Shown piece by piece: positions 53,932 through 62,884 of a stretch of DNA of 64,000 bases. Source of the DNA: Candidatus Companilactobacillus pullicola (GTDB lineage: Bacteria; Bacillota; Bacilli; Lactobacillales; Lactobacillaceae); NCBI GenBank assembly GCA_019116025.1, contig DXCM01000099.1, positions 1-64,000 of the forward strand, given 5' to 3'. The position numbers and the translations under genes were made by a program. The stretch's first letter is position 1. Each line of letters begins with the position of its first letter. The notes below the pieces were generated by a model. The model had not been told where the DNA came from. It was given only the letters and a program-made list of their open reading frames with translations, and made no database searches.

Positions 53932-54087
53932 ATGGTCTTAGGAAGTTTAAATTGGCTATTTTCATTTAGTTTGATAGTCACAATAATTTTTGGAATTGTT
54001 ACCACAGTTTTGTCAATCTGCTGGTGGCGAATCTTTAAATTAACTGTCCGTCGCTTCAATACGGAGGATAAACATCATGATCGATAA
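53932..54087 (+). CDS. 51-residue membrane protein in the exopolysaccharide operon
   Basis: A short gene between the GGDEF-like and glycosyltransferase genes. The ATG follows AGAGGGAG; the stop TAA overlaps the start of the GT2 gene by 11 nt (ATG at 54077), which suggests translational coupling. The protein has one membrane helix (about residues 7-29), then WWR and a basic tail with TEDKHHDR. Size and position recall small accessory membrane subunits such as BcsF of cellulose operons, but no similarity can be claimed. Confidence 0.7.
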   Translation: MVLGSLNWLFSFSLIVTIIFGIVTTVLSICWWRIFKLTVRRFNTEDKHHDR

Positions 54088-55375
54088 TCTATATGTCATT
54101 GCTATAATTACAATTTGGCTATCGATTGTTATGACAGTCGTAACTTTAAGTGGCGGCGTTATCTTTATTTTTAAGCATCTACAGCATACCAATATTGATA
54201 ACTTACCACCGTTAAAACGTTATCCGAAAGTAACTTTGGTAGTGCCGGCGCACAATGAGGAACTGGTAATTCAAGATACCGTTAAGGCTATATTGCATTT
54301 GAATTATCCATTGGATCGATTTGAATTATTGGTTTACGCTGATAATTGTAATGATCACACGGCTGATAGAGTACGTGAATTAATGAAAATTGAGGAATTC
54401 AGGGATCATAATTTTCGTGTCATTGAGAGAACTGGTACGGGTGGAAAAGCTGGAGTACTGAATGATGCTTTAAAGGTGTCGACTGGTGAGTATTTAGGCG
54501 TTTACGATGCTGATGCGGCACCTGAAAAAAACGCACTGTATTTTCTTGTTCAGAAAGTTTTAGAAGATCCTAAACGTTATGCAGCAGCATTTGGTCGTAA
54601 TAAGACTCGTAACTACCAACAAAACTTTTTGACTCGTTGTATCAATTTGGAAATTGTTAATACACAACGAATTCAACATACCGGATTGTGGCAGCTTTTT
54701 AAGATTGGCCGAATTCCCGGTACCAACTTCATTATTAATAAGGAAGTCGTTCAATCAATTGGTGGATGGAATAACGGTGCTTTAACCGAAGATACCGCTA
54801 TTTCATTCAGTCTAATGGGGTCAGGGAAGTTAATTGCCTTAGCACATCGAGCAGAAGCTTTTCAGCAGGAACCAGAAACACTTTTTGCTTACTACAATCA
54901 GCGTAAACGCTGGGCACGTGGTAACTATGAAGTAATTTTGGATAACTTAAAACACTTATTTGACCGTTCATCTTGGCGGATCAAGTTGGAAGTATTCTAC
55001 TATATGTGTACTTTCTTCTTATTTAATGCGGCAATTATTATTTCTAATACCATATTTATTCTAAATATGCTTTTAGGTAGCGTGCAACTTATCTTTCCAC
55101 AAGTTCATCAATTAGTATCCTTAGGGACACCGTTGTCAGTTTTATTTATGATCAATTGGTTGATGATGTTTTTCTTATACTTATTGCAGATGAATATTGC
55201 TTTGGCTAGCGATTATGGTCAAGAGACAGTTAAAAACTTTTTCTATACGTTAGTTTCGTACTTTACTTATGCACAGTTATTTATCATCGTTTCAATCGCT
55301 GCTTTTTGGGATATTTTGCGAGATAAAATTACCGGCAAGCGTCATACGCAATGGTATAAGACACAAAGATTTTAA
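54077..55375 (+). CDS. GT2 family beta-glycan synthase (BcsA/PgaC-like)
   Basis: A 432-residue processive glycosyltransferase. One N-terminal helix (about 8-30), the cytosolic GT2 domain (about 50-290) and three or four C-terminal helices. UDP-sugar and metal residues: VVPAHNEE, Asp144/Asp146 in YDADAAPE, the TED motif at 237-239 and QRKRW at 275-279. It would polymerise and export a beta-linked polysaccharide such as cellulose or poly-GlcNAc. It lacks a PilZ domain, so c-di-GMP control would need another protein such as the GGDEF-like one. Confidence 0.88.
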   Translation: MIDNLYVIAIITIWLSIVMTVVTLSGGVIFIFKHLQHTNIDNLPPLKRYPKVTLVVPAHNEELVIQDTVKAILHLNYPLDRFELLVYADNCNDHTADRVRELMKIEEFRDHNFRVIERTGTGGKAGVLNDALKVSTGEYLGVYDADAAPEKNALYFLVQKVLEDPKRYAAAFGRNKTRNYQQNFLTRCINLEIVNTQRIQHTGLWQLFKIGRIPGTNFIINKEVVQSIGGWNNGALTEDTAISFSLMGSGKLIALAHRAEAFQQEPETLFAYYNQRKRWARGNYEVILDNLKHLFDRSSWRIKLEVFYYMCTFFLFNAAIIISNTIFILNMLLGSVQLIFPQVHQLVSLGTPLSVLFMINWLMMFFLYLLQMNIALASDYGQETVKNFFYTLVSYFTYAQLFIIVSIAAFWDILRDKITGKRHTQWYKTQRF

Positions 55376-55390
55376 TGGGGGCTTAATAAT

Positions 55391-56563
55391 TTGAAGGAAC
55401 ACAAGTATCAATGGCTGATCAGTGGCTTGGTAATTTTAGTTGCTATAGCGATTGGAACAGCAATCTATAATACACAATCGCCACAAAGCACCTCTTCTAA
55501 TGTCAGTTCAGCGACCATCAAATCCCGTTATCAGACTTGGAAGAAAGATTATCTGAGAGGTTCGAGCAAACAGAAGTATGTCAAGACGAATACTGGTAGG
55601 AAGGCTCAGACACTTTCAGAAGCTCAAGGATACGGGATGCTGATAACAGTTATGGCCGCAAAACAAGGATTTGGTGATCAAAAATCCTTTGATCAATTGA
55701 CACGTTATTATCTGGCACATCGAATTAGTTCAGATAATCCGTTAATGTCCTGGCGTCAGAATCAAAAGAATGGTGAGATGGTTAGCACAAAAGCTGAGCA
55801 GACCAGTGCGACCGATGGTGATTTAGATATTGCCTATTCTTTGATCTTAGCTGACGAAAAATGGGGCAGTAAAGGTGATTTGAAATATAATCAATTAGCC
55901 AGTGATTTACTAGAAGCAATTAAAGAGCATGAAATTAATCCAACAACTAATTTGCCAAGAGTAGGGAATTGGGCCACTGCGTCTCAGTCAGCAAATCTAG
56001 TTCGAACATCTGATTTAATGACAGCTTATTTCCGTAAATTTGCCAGTTACACCAAAGATGGCAGTTGGACAAAAATAGCTCAAAGTAGTCAAAATGCTCT
56101 GAAGAAGTTAAGTGATCAGCATAAGACAGGACTAATGGCGGACTTTGTGACGATCAAAGGTAATCAATTACAATTAGGAACTGTAAAACCTAATCAAGTA
56201 GCATCACAATATGATGCTCAATATGGATTTAACGCTTGTCGAATTCCTTGGCGTGTAGCTTATGATTATCAATTGAATCACAGTCAAGTAAGTAAAAGAA
56301 TTGCACAAAAGATGAATAAGTTTTTTGCATCAAAGAAAAAGATTACAGCAGTTTATACTTTAGATGGCAAAGCAGTTGAGAATTACACTAATATTGCTTT
56401 TACAGCCCCAGTGGCGTATTCCGCAGAAGTGCTGTCTAATCAAAATTTGAAACACAATTATACAAAGGATTTAACAGCTGAAATACCAAAGGATAATTAT
56501 TATCCAGCTACTATTCAAATGTTAATGTTGTTGACTAGTGGCAGTATCGGACAAAGCAAATAG
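55391..56563 (+). CDS. GH8 glycanase of the exopolysaccharide operon
   Basis: A 390-residue family 8 glycoside hydrolase with an uncleaved N-terminal membrane anchor (about 9-26). Catalytic acid Glu77 in SEAQGYGM and the acidic cluster TDGDLDIAY (residues 141-149) fit the GH8/BcsZ pattern. It would trim the polymer during export, as BcsZ and the Listeria PssZ do. The TTG start follows GGGGGC and the gene lies 15 bp after the synthase; a strong terminator closes the operon. Confidence 0.85.
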   Translation: MKEHKYQWLISGLVILVAIAIGTAIYNTQSPQSTSSNVSSATIKSRYQTWKKDYLRGSSKQKYVKTNTGRKAQTLSEAQGYGMLITVMAAKQGFGDQKSFDQLTRYYLAHRISSDNPLMSWRQNQKNGEMVSTKAEQTSATDGDLDIAYSLILADEKWGSKGDLKYNQLASDLLEAIKEHEINPTTNLPRVGNWATASQSANLVRTSDLMTAYFRKFASYTKDGSWTKIAQSSQNALKKLSDQHKTGLMADFVTIKGNQLQLGTVKPNQVASQYDAQYGFNACRIPWRVAYDYQLNHSQVSKRIAQKMNKFFASKKKITAVYTLDGKAVENYTNIAFTAPVAYSAEVLSNQNLKHNYTKDLTAEIPKDNYYPATIQMLMLLTSGSIGQSK

Positions 56564-56570
56564 GTCTATT

Positions 56571-56617
56571 AAAAGGCGTTCGTATCAACTAAATAGTTGG
56601 TGTGAACGCCTTTTTTA
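56571..56617 (+). terminator. terminator of the exopolysaccharide operon
   Basis: AAAGGCGTTC/GAACGCCTTT base with an inner AACTA/GTT helix, then T6. Confidence 0.88.
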
Positions 56618-56650
56618 TGCTTCTTAAAATAAATAGTGTAGTGGAAGGAT

Positions 56651-56829
56651 ACCGTCGGTAGTAGAAAATCTGTGGGCCGCTGGAACGTTGCGGACACGAC
56701 TTGAAGCTAATAATTTTTTACTTCGTAAAAAATCATGGATCTCCAAGCTCGGTCTTCTACTAACCTTGCTGACGCAAGCTAAGTAGAATTTCGCAACTGA
56801 GGGCCCACAGATTTTCTACTACTGACTAG
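56651..56829 (-). repeat. structured dispersed element, copy 3 (inverted)
   Basis: The element lies in reverse orientation to copies 1 and 2. Its outer 25 bp stem (56654-56678 with 56802-56826) is nearly that of copy 1. Read on the minus strand, the inner helices are GTTGCG/CGCAAC, TTCTACT/AGTAGAA, CTTGGAG/CTTCAAG, and TTTTTTAC-GAA-GTAAAAAA. Each differs from copy 1 on both strands so that pairing is kept. Confidence 0.8.
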
Positions 56830-57063
56830 ATTTCTGAGTCTATTATTATTTACTAAAATTGATGTGTTTGGATGATTATTGGTTTCATATAAATCAGTTG
56901 GTTCTTAAAAAAATTTGGGTGAAAATGAGTTTAAAATAGAAAAGGTACTGGATTAAATAATTCATCTTGAATAGATATTTTTATGAGAAATATATTAATT
57001 AAATTTGTTTTTTTTAATTTAATGCTATACTGTACTGAAATGATATAAACGAAGGTGAGATAA

Positions 57064-58992
57064 TTGTTTGTAAACAATGTAGTTGGTGGGGCTGGAAATG
57101 TGACTGGTGCAGAATCGGTTGATTTTAAAGATAACCTGTATTTAGCAGTTAATGGTGATTGGCAAAGGAAAGCTGTTATTCCAAAAGATTATCCGCGCGT
57201 TGGGACTTTTCCTAATCTATTTTTTGATGTTGAAAAGAAACTAAGAGCTGATTTTAACAATTTTGTCTCAGGTGATGAATCTATCCAGAACAAGATTATT
57301 GCACAGGCAGTGAAGTTGTACAAAATGGCACTCGAAACAAAAGGTTCCACCGATATTAAGACTGATTTACAAAAAATGATCTCAATGAATAATTTAACTG
57401 ATTTAAATAATGGTCTTAAGTACTTTTTTGAGAATGATTTTGTCTTGCCTTTGATAATAGATGTCCATGAAGACATGAAGGACAACTCGCAGAAGGCTTT
57501 TTACGTTGGCGGTGCAAGATTGTTTTTGCCCGATAAATCTTACTATGATGCCGGTAATGAATCAGGTGAACGATTATTGAAATTGTATGCCAAATCCGCT
57601 AATGAATTGTTAACTAAATTGGGCTACGATTCTGATTTTATTTCTAAAACAATTAAAGAGGCGTTTGAATTCGATCAATCGTTGGTACCTGTTGTTAAGA
57701 GTTCTGAAGAGTGGGCCGACTATCCTAAGATTTATAATCCTATTTCGTTTGCTGAATTTGGTGAGAAATCAGATTATTTAGATTTACAAACAATGACTCA
57801 AGAGTTGGTTACTGATAGTCCCAAGCAAATTATTGTTGGGGAACCGCGGTATTTCGAGCACTTTAATGAATTGGTAAATGACGATACTTTTGAAAATGTG
57901 AAATCGTGGATGATAGTTAGTTTTCTGATGAAAAATGCGGAATTGATCGATGAAAATTGTCGTCAGATTGTTAGTCAGTATAAGAATGCGTTAATGGGTA
58001 TTAATGAGTTAGAGAAGCGTGAGAAGTATGCCTATCACTTAACTATAAGTTTGTTTAGCGAACCAATTGGAATTTTTTATGGCAAGAAATACTTTGGTGG
58101 CAATGCTAAAAAAGATGTTAATAGTATGGTAAGAAAGATAATCAACACTTATAAGAAGAGATTGACCAGTAATAATTGGTTAAGTGAGGCTACTAAACAG
58201 CACGCTATTCTAAAATTAGATAAAATGGAAATCAAAATTGGTTATCCAGAAAAGGTTGACCCACTTTATAGTGAATTTACTATTAACACAGATAAATCCT
58301 TGTATGAGAATGTTCGTCACTTGAAGAGTCTGATAGCACAGGATATGTTCAAGCAATATCACAAGCCTTTTGATAGGTCGAAGTGGAATATGCCAGGTTA
58401 TGAAGTCAACGCCAGTTATGGTTCTTCAGCCAATGACATTACTTTTCCAGCCGCAGTGTTACAAAAACCATTTTATAGTTTAGATCAAACTGCTAGTCAA
58501 AATTATGGTGGAATTGGTTCAGTCATTGCCCATGAAATTTCGCATGCTTTTGATAATAATGGAGCTAGATTTGACGAGTCAGGGAATATGAATAATTGGT
58601 GGACTAAGCAGGATTATGATAATTTCCAGACATTAACTCAAAAAATGATTGATCAATTTGAGGGGATTCCTTACTTAGATCAAAAAATTAATGGAACTTT
58701 GGTAGTCAGCGAGAATATTGCTGACGTCGGTGGATTAGCCTGTACATTAGAAGTAGCTAAAGCCGAAAAAGATTTTGATGGTAAAAAATTCTTCATTAAC
58801 TGGGCACTCAATTGGCGGATCAAGTCGACAAAACAAATTGATGAGATGCTTTTGTCAGTAGATGTTCATTCTCCAGCACCCTTACGGTGTAATGTTATCG
58901 CACAAGATATGAACGATTTATACGAGGTATTTGACATCAAAGAGACCGATGGAATGTGGCTAGATCCAGATAAAAGAGTAAATATTTGGTGA
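57064..58992 (+). CDS. pepO: M13 family metalloendopeptidase
   Basis: A 642-residue zinc endopeptidase of the neprilysin/PepO family. The HExxH motif is H490-E-I-S-H494 and the third ligand Glu550 is in ENIADVGG. The SVDVHSPAPLRCN segment provides the conserved His and Arg near the C-terminus. No signal peptide, so it is cytoplasmic like PepO of lactococci, cutting imported oligopeptides. The TTG start lies 6 nt after GAAGGTGAGA. Monocistronic. Confidence 0.92.
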   Translation: MFVNNVVGGAGNVTGAESVDFKDNLYLAVNGDWQRKAVIPKDYPRVGTFPNLFFDVEKKLRADFNNFVSGDESIQNKIIAQAVKLYKMALETKGSTDIKTDLQKMISMNNLTDLNNGLKYFFENDFVLPLIIDVHEDMKDNSQKAFYVGGARLFLPDKSYYDAGNESGERLLKLYAKSANELLTKLGYDSDFISKTIKEAFEFDQSLVPVVKSSEEWADYPKIYNPISFAEFGEKSDYLDLQTMTQELVTDSPKQIIVGEPRYFEHFNELVNDDTFENVKSWMIVSFLMKNAELIDENCRQIVSQYKNALMGINELEKREKYAYHLTISLFSEPIGIFYGKKYFGGNAKKDVNSMVRKIINTYKKRLTSNNWLSEATKQHAILKLDKMEIKIGYPEKVDPLYSEFTINTDKSLYENVRHLKSLIAQDMFKQYHKPFDRSKWNMPGYEVNASYGSSANDITFPAAVLQKPFYSLDQTASQNYGGIGSVIAHEISHAFDNNGARFDESGNMNNWWTKQDYDNFQTLTQKMIDQFEGIPYLDQKINGTLVVSENIADVGGLACTLEVAKAEKDFDGKKFFINWALNWRIKSTKQIDEMLLSVDVHSPAPLRCNVIAQDMNDLYEVFDIKETDGMWLDPDKRVNIW

Positions 58993-59012
58993 GTTGGCAC
59001 ATGTTTTGCTTA

Positions 59013-59026
59013 GGAAAGCGTTTGCT
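59013..59026 (+). promoter_or_regulatory. possible cre-like site before the HAD gene
   Basis: GGAAAGCGTTTGCT differs from the cre consensus by one base (G for the first T). It is about 60 bp before the start codon of the gene at 59088. Confidence 0.3.
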
Positions 59027-59087
59027 TTTATTAGCTGACTTCGCTAGAGTAGTTAAGTAAGCTTATGATTGAGAGGGATTTTTTGAT

Positions 59088-59909
59088 ATGTATAAAATGA
59101 TTGTTTGTGATCTTGACGAGACTTTAATGAATGACGATGGCAGTTTATCTGCTAAAAATGCTGAGGCTATTCAAGCAGCTGCAGCTAAGGGAGTTTACTT
59201 TGTACCCAATTCTGGCCGAAGCTATACTTCTTTCCAAAATGATTTGGAAACAATGCACCTACGTAATCAACCTAACCAATATTCCATTTCCTACAATGGT
59301 GGTTTGATTTTGGAAAATAAGGATAATCGTCCTATAGCTATCAATGCGATGCCATTTGAAATTGCTAAAGCTGTTTTTGAAGCGGGAGCAGCCAACAAAA
59401 AGGCCGCTACTCACGTCTATACGCAGGATACGCTTTACATCTATAATCCAGTCCCAGAAGATTCAGCCTATTTGAAGAATCGTGGCGTTAGTTTCCAAGA
59501 GATGAAGGATGCTAATTTTGACCAGTTTAAAGACGAAAACATCATGAAAGTTATTATGGCTTTGCCAACAATGCCTGAACGTAAACAAATGCGTGCCGAC
59601 GTTGAAGCAAACGTTGATCCTAAGAACTTGGCCGTCACTTATTCATCTGATCGTTACGTTGAATTTAATCCCGCTGGAATCAATAAGGGAAGTGCTTCGG
59701 TTCAATTAGGTAAACTATTGGATATTAAACCTGAAGAGATCATCGCTGCCGGTGATAACAGCAACGATTTACCAATGCTTAAAGCTGTTGGTCTGCCAGT
59801 TAGTGTAGCTAATGGAATTGACAGTGTTAAGGCTGCCGCTAAATATGTAACTGAAGCTGATAATAATCATGATGCTTTGGCTGAAGTTATTAATAAATTT
59901 GTTTTATAG
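59088..59909 (+). CDS. Cof-type HAD phosphatase (copy 2)
   Basis: A 273-residue Cof/YidA-type phosphatase with motif I CDLDETLMNDDG, motif II NSGRSY and motif IV AAGDNSNDLPML. The Glu in DLDET is a common variant of DxDGT. A cap domain lies between motifs. GAGAGGGA precedes the ATG. Substrate unknown. Confidence 0.88.
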   Translation: MYKMIVCDLDETLMNDDGSLSAKNAEAIQAAAAKGVYFVPNSGRSYTSFQNDLETMHLRNQPNQYSISYNGGLILENKDNRPIAINAMPFEIAKAVFEAGAANKKAATHVYTQDTLYIYNPVPEDSAYLKNRGVSFQEMKDANFDQFKDENIMKVIMALPTMPERKQMRADVEANVDPKNLAVTYSSDRYVEFNPAGINKGSASVQLGKLLDIKPEEIIAAGDNSNDLPMLKAVGLPVSVANGIDSVKAAAKYVTEADNNHDALAEVINKFVL

Positions 59910-59913
59910 TCGA

Positions 59914-59957
59914 AAAAATAGAGATAAGAATTTGAGAAAATTCCTATCTCTATTTTT
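59914..59957 (+). terminator. terminator after HAD copy 2
   Basis: AAATAGAGATA-GAATTT pairs with AAATTC-TATCTCTATTT; T tail. Confidence 0.85.
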
Positions 59958-60067
59958 GTATATCGGTTAAAATAATGTAACGCCGTTATGTGCAAAATAA
60001 CCAATGTCAAAGAACTTTGCTAGTGATTTCAGAACCTACCGTTTAATCTAAAAATAAGGAGGTGGGA

Positions 60068-60646
60068 ATAACGAAAGTACACGAGCAAATTAGAAAATAT
60101 CGAAAACAATTTGGCTTTTCTCAAGAAGAATTGGCCGATAAAATATATGTTTCACGACAGACCATTTCTAATTGGGAGAATGGCAAAAGCTATCCTGATA
60201 TTGAGAATTTACTTATCCTGAGTACGTTGTTCCATATCTCTATAGATGAGTTGATAAAAGGAGATATTGGAATCATGAGAAAAGAACTGGATACTCACAG
60301 CATGGACATTTGGACTGGAATTATGTTGATCTTTCTAATGTTAGGAATAGTTATTGGAGTTCCATTGACCTATGCCTTGTCATGGTGGGGCTTTAGCATC
60401 ACAGTTATTTTATTAACTATTGGTGTGGGAGCATCTATCAAAGTAGAATTGATCAAGAAGAAGCACAATATTAAAACGTTCAAAGAGATTGTGGCTTTCA
60501 CAGAGAATCGAAAGCTTGATCCAGAGGAAAGATTGAAAAGTCGCCAAAACCACTGGAAAGAACAGTTATTAATGATAACTGGATCAATGATTATTACATT
60601 AATATTAGCAGCCATTGCTTTGATGGTCACGAAATTAATTGTTTAG
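60068..60646 (+). CDS. XRE-family HTH regulator with membrane segments; likely ATA start
   Basis: About 192 residues. An N-terminal HTH_3 domain (VHEQIRKYRKQFGFSQEELADKIYVSRQTISNWENGKSYPD, split over residues 4-45) is followed by two membrane helices (about 78-115) and a third near the C-terminus. The only in-frame GTG (60062) lies inside the AAGGAGGTG Shine-Dalgarno sequence (60056-60064). The codon at the right distance is ATA (60068), and it gives the short N-terminus usual for this family. The strong RBS could compensate for a rare start. Alternatives are the GTG, or a sequencing change of ATG to ATA. Confidence 0.7.
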   Translation: MTKVHEQIRKYRKQFGFSQEELADKIYVSRQTISNWENGKSYPDIENLLILSTLFHISIDELIKGDIGIMRKELDTHSMDIWTGIMLIFLMLGIVIGVPLTYALSWWGFSITVILLTIGVGASIKVELIKKKHNIKTFKEIVAFTENRKLDPEERLKSRQNHWKEQLLMITGSMIITLILAAIALMVTKLIV

Positions 60647-61422
60647 TCAATCAAATCAAAATGTTTCAAACCTTTGACGATACCACCGTTAACATTTTCG
60701 GTAGTGATATAAGTTGCAACGTCTTTGACCTCGTCAATCCCGTTAGCCATAGCGATACCGTAGTCAGCAAATTTGATCATTGGAAGATCATTAGCACCAT
60801 CACCGAAAGCATAGACTGGTTTATCTTTCATATTTAAATCTTCGAGTAAGTGTTTGATACCACTCATTTTGGAGACACCCTTAGCAACGGTATCAAGTGA
60901 ATGGTAGCCAGTATTATAGATTTGAAGTTCTGGAAATTTTTCTTGATATTTCTTGCCGTCATCATCAGTAATGATAACGAACATTGGAATAGCATCTTTC
61001 TTGTAAAAATTAGGATCAATTTCCGGGATTTCTAATTTTAATGCATGAAAGAATTCTTTAATATAAGGTGTCTGAGCGCTCAAAGAATTTCTAGTGTGTG
61101 CATGCATAAAGAGGGAATCGCCATTTTTATGAGCCATGTCCATTATCTTTTTGATCACGTCTGGTTTAATATCATTGCTGTAAACAGTTTTACTTTGAGA
61201 CTCGACTAAAGCCCCATTCAAAGTGACGTAGGTATCGATACCAGTAGCACTTGTGGCCGCTTCAATCTCGATTGGTGCGCGTCCAGTACAGATAACAGGT
61301 AAATAATTGTTTTTCTTTAATTGACGAACAGCAGAAGCAACTGAATCATCGACTTGAGATTGGTTATTCAGTAAGGTTCCATCGAGGTCAAAAAAGACAG
61401 TTCCTTTATAATTTGTTTGCAA
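60643..61422 (-). CDS. Cof-type HAD phosphatase (copy 3)
   Basis: A 259-residue Cof-type phosphatase with motif I FFDLDGTLLNN, motif II CTGRAP and motif IV FGDGANDLPM. It converges on the XRE gene and overlaps its stop by 4 nt. Substrate unknown; it resembles sugar-phosphate phosphatases. Confidence 0.87.
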   Translation of the reverse strand: MQTNYKGTVFFDLDGTLLNNQSQVDDSVASAVRQLKKNNYLPVICTGRAPIEIEAATSATGIDTYVTLNGALVESQSKTVYSNDIKPDVIKKIMDMAHKNGDSLFMHAHTRNSLSAQTPYIKEFFHALKLEIPEIDPNFYKKDAIPMFVIITDDDGKKYQEKFPELQIYNTGYHSLDTVAKGVSKMSGIKHLLEDLNMKDKPVYAFGDGANDLPMIKFADYGIAMANGIDEVKDVATYITTENVNGGIVKGLKHFDLID

Positions 61423-61507
61423 GAGACCACCAACTTAATTTTATTTTTGTATACTCATAATATCTTACCATAAGAAAATACATGACTCGTTTTGTAAGAG
61501 ATTAAAA

Positions 61508-61580
61508 TAAAACAACATCCATTCAGATTGTTCGATACGCATAGAGTGTATTGAATTTTCCAAATAGATGTTGTTTTTTG
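61508..61580 (-). terminator. terminator of the SLAP gene
   Basis: AACAACATC/GATGTTGTT base enclosing a partly paired 47-base loop; T tract on the minus strand. It lies just past the stop at 61589. Confidence 0.75.
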
Positions 61581-61588
61581 ATTTTAAA

Positions 61589-62884
61589 TTATTTAATTGT
61601 TACGTCAGTAGCGAATGTTGGTTCAAGTGCAGCAGCATACTTCAAGCCACTTACAAATGTATTACCACCAGCATAATCTTGGATTGATCCATCATTGAAG
61701 GGGAGCCATTCATTAGTTGAAACTTGAACAAAGTATTGACCCTTACTATTTTGAACGGAACGATTAACTCTCCAAGAACTGCCTTTTGGAAGTGTTCTAG
61801 TTAATGAGTTAGTTGAAGTATCATACAATGTAATATCTTTATTGAGGGTAATGACAATAGGTCCGTTGGAGAAGATACTATTGGAACTGCCTTCGTATCC
61901 ACCATTAGTTACCCATTGATTAGTTGCGACACGATAATAGATATAATGATTCATTGTCTTTTTCTGATCTGTATGCCATGAAGAACCAGCTGGTAGAGTT
62001 TTACCAGTATTATTACCGTTATCATCAAGAATATATGAGGCACTGTACAAATTGATAGTTGTATTTATAGGAGTACTTTGACCGACTGAGTTTGAAGTTC
62101 CCTTAATTTGAATATTCTTAACTGGAACATATTCGTTGGTAGCAACTTGATAGTAACTATTCATACCGATACCAATTGTTTTACCCAATTTCCAGGACGA
62201 ACCTACGGGTAGAGTTACGCCAGCCAAATGACCAGTTTCATCTACAACTTGAGCTGGATAAGTTACGGTACCAATTTGGCCTGATACGTTGGTATTAGTG
62301 TTTGTATTATTACTGTTTTGATTATTTGATGTTGCAGGAATACTTGTTTTAATGCCAGTTTCAAGGGCATATTCGTTATTTCCAACTTGATAGTAGGTAT
62401 TCATGCCAATATTGTACATGCCACCTAGTTTCCAAGATGATCCAGCAGGTAAAGTTCTGCCGGTTGGATTTCCTTGAGCGTCAACCAGTTTAACTGCATA
62501 TCCTAAAGTACCGATCTGGTTATCAACAGCAGGCTTAACCATGGTTGGATTTACAACGGGCATGCCGTCGGTAAGAGTGATATGTTCGGAACTAATATAG
62601 TTATTAGTAGCGACTTCGTAATATCTTTGTCCATTAATAAGAACGGATTTCCCTAATTTCCAAGATGACTTGCCAGAAAGAAAGAGACTAGTCTGCTTGC
62701 CATTGGCGTCAACGGTATAGGCACCACCATAGTCAACCGTACCAATAGGATTCTTAATGGTATTAGCTGTCGTGGTTGTAGCGGCTTGCACTGGAGTTGT
62801 TGCGTTGTTTGAAATATTCCCCAAAACAGTTGGTGCAACCAAAACAGCCAAAGTTGAAGCTAAGATGATTCTTTTCTTATTCAT
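61589..62884 (-). CDS. five-module SLAP surface protein
   Basis: A 431-residue secreted protein. The signal peptide (MNKKRIIL core) ends near VQA at residue 34. Five repeats of about 55-70 residues follow, each built like TLPAGSSWKLG-N-YYQVATNEYV: about 44-105, 120-180, 195-260, 270-335 and 345-405. A Ser/Asn/Thr-rich linker sits between modules 2 and 3. No catalytic domain is visible. It should bind the cell wall as an S-layer-like protein. AAGGGGAT precedes the ATG. Confidence 0.8.
   Translation of the reverse strand: MNKKRIILASTLAVLVAPTVLGNISNNATTPVQAATTTTANTIKNPIGTVDYGGAYTVDANGKQTSLFLSGKSSWKLGKSVLINGQRYYEVATNNYISSEHITLTDGMPVVNPTMVKPAVDNQIGTLGYAVKLVDAQGNPTGRTLPAGSSWKLGGMYNIGMNTYYQVGNNEYALETGIKTSIPATSNNQNSNNTNTNTNVSGQIGTVTYPAQVVDETGHLAGVTLPVGSSWKLGKTIGIGMNSYYQVATNEYVPVKNIQIKGTSNSVGQSTPINTTINLYSASYILDDNGNNTGKTLPAGSSWHTDQKKTMNHYIYYRVATNQWVTNGGYEGSSNSIFSNGPIVITLNKDITLYDTSTNSLTRTLPKGSSWRVNRSVQNSKGQYFVQVSTNEWLPFNDGSIQDYAGGNTFVSGLKYAAALEPTFATDVTIK

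Larger units (their letters stand above)
56564..57063. other. intergenic region between GH8 and pepO
   Basis: Holds the operon terminator, structured element copy 3 (56651-56829) and about 230 bp of AT-rich sequence with no ORF. A promoter for pepO probably lies near 57020-57045 but is not clear-cut. Confidence 0.5.
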
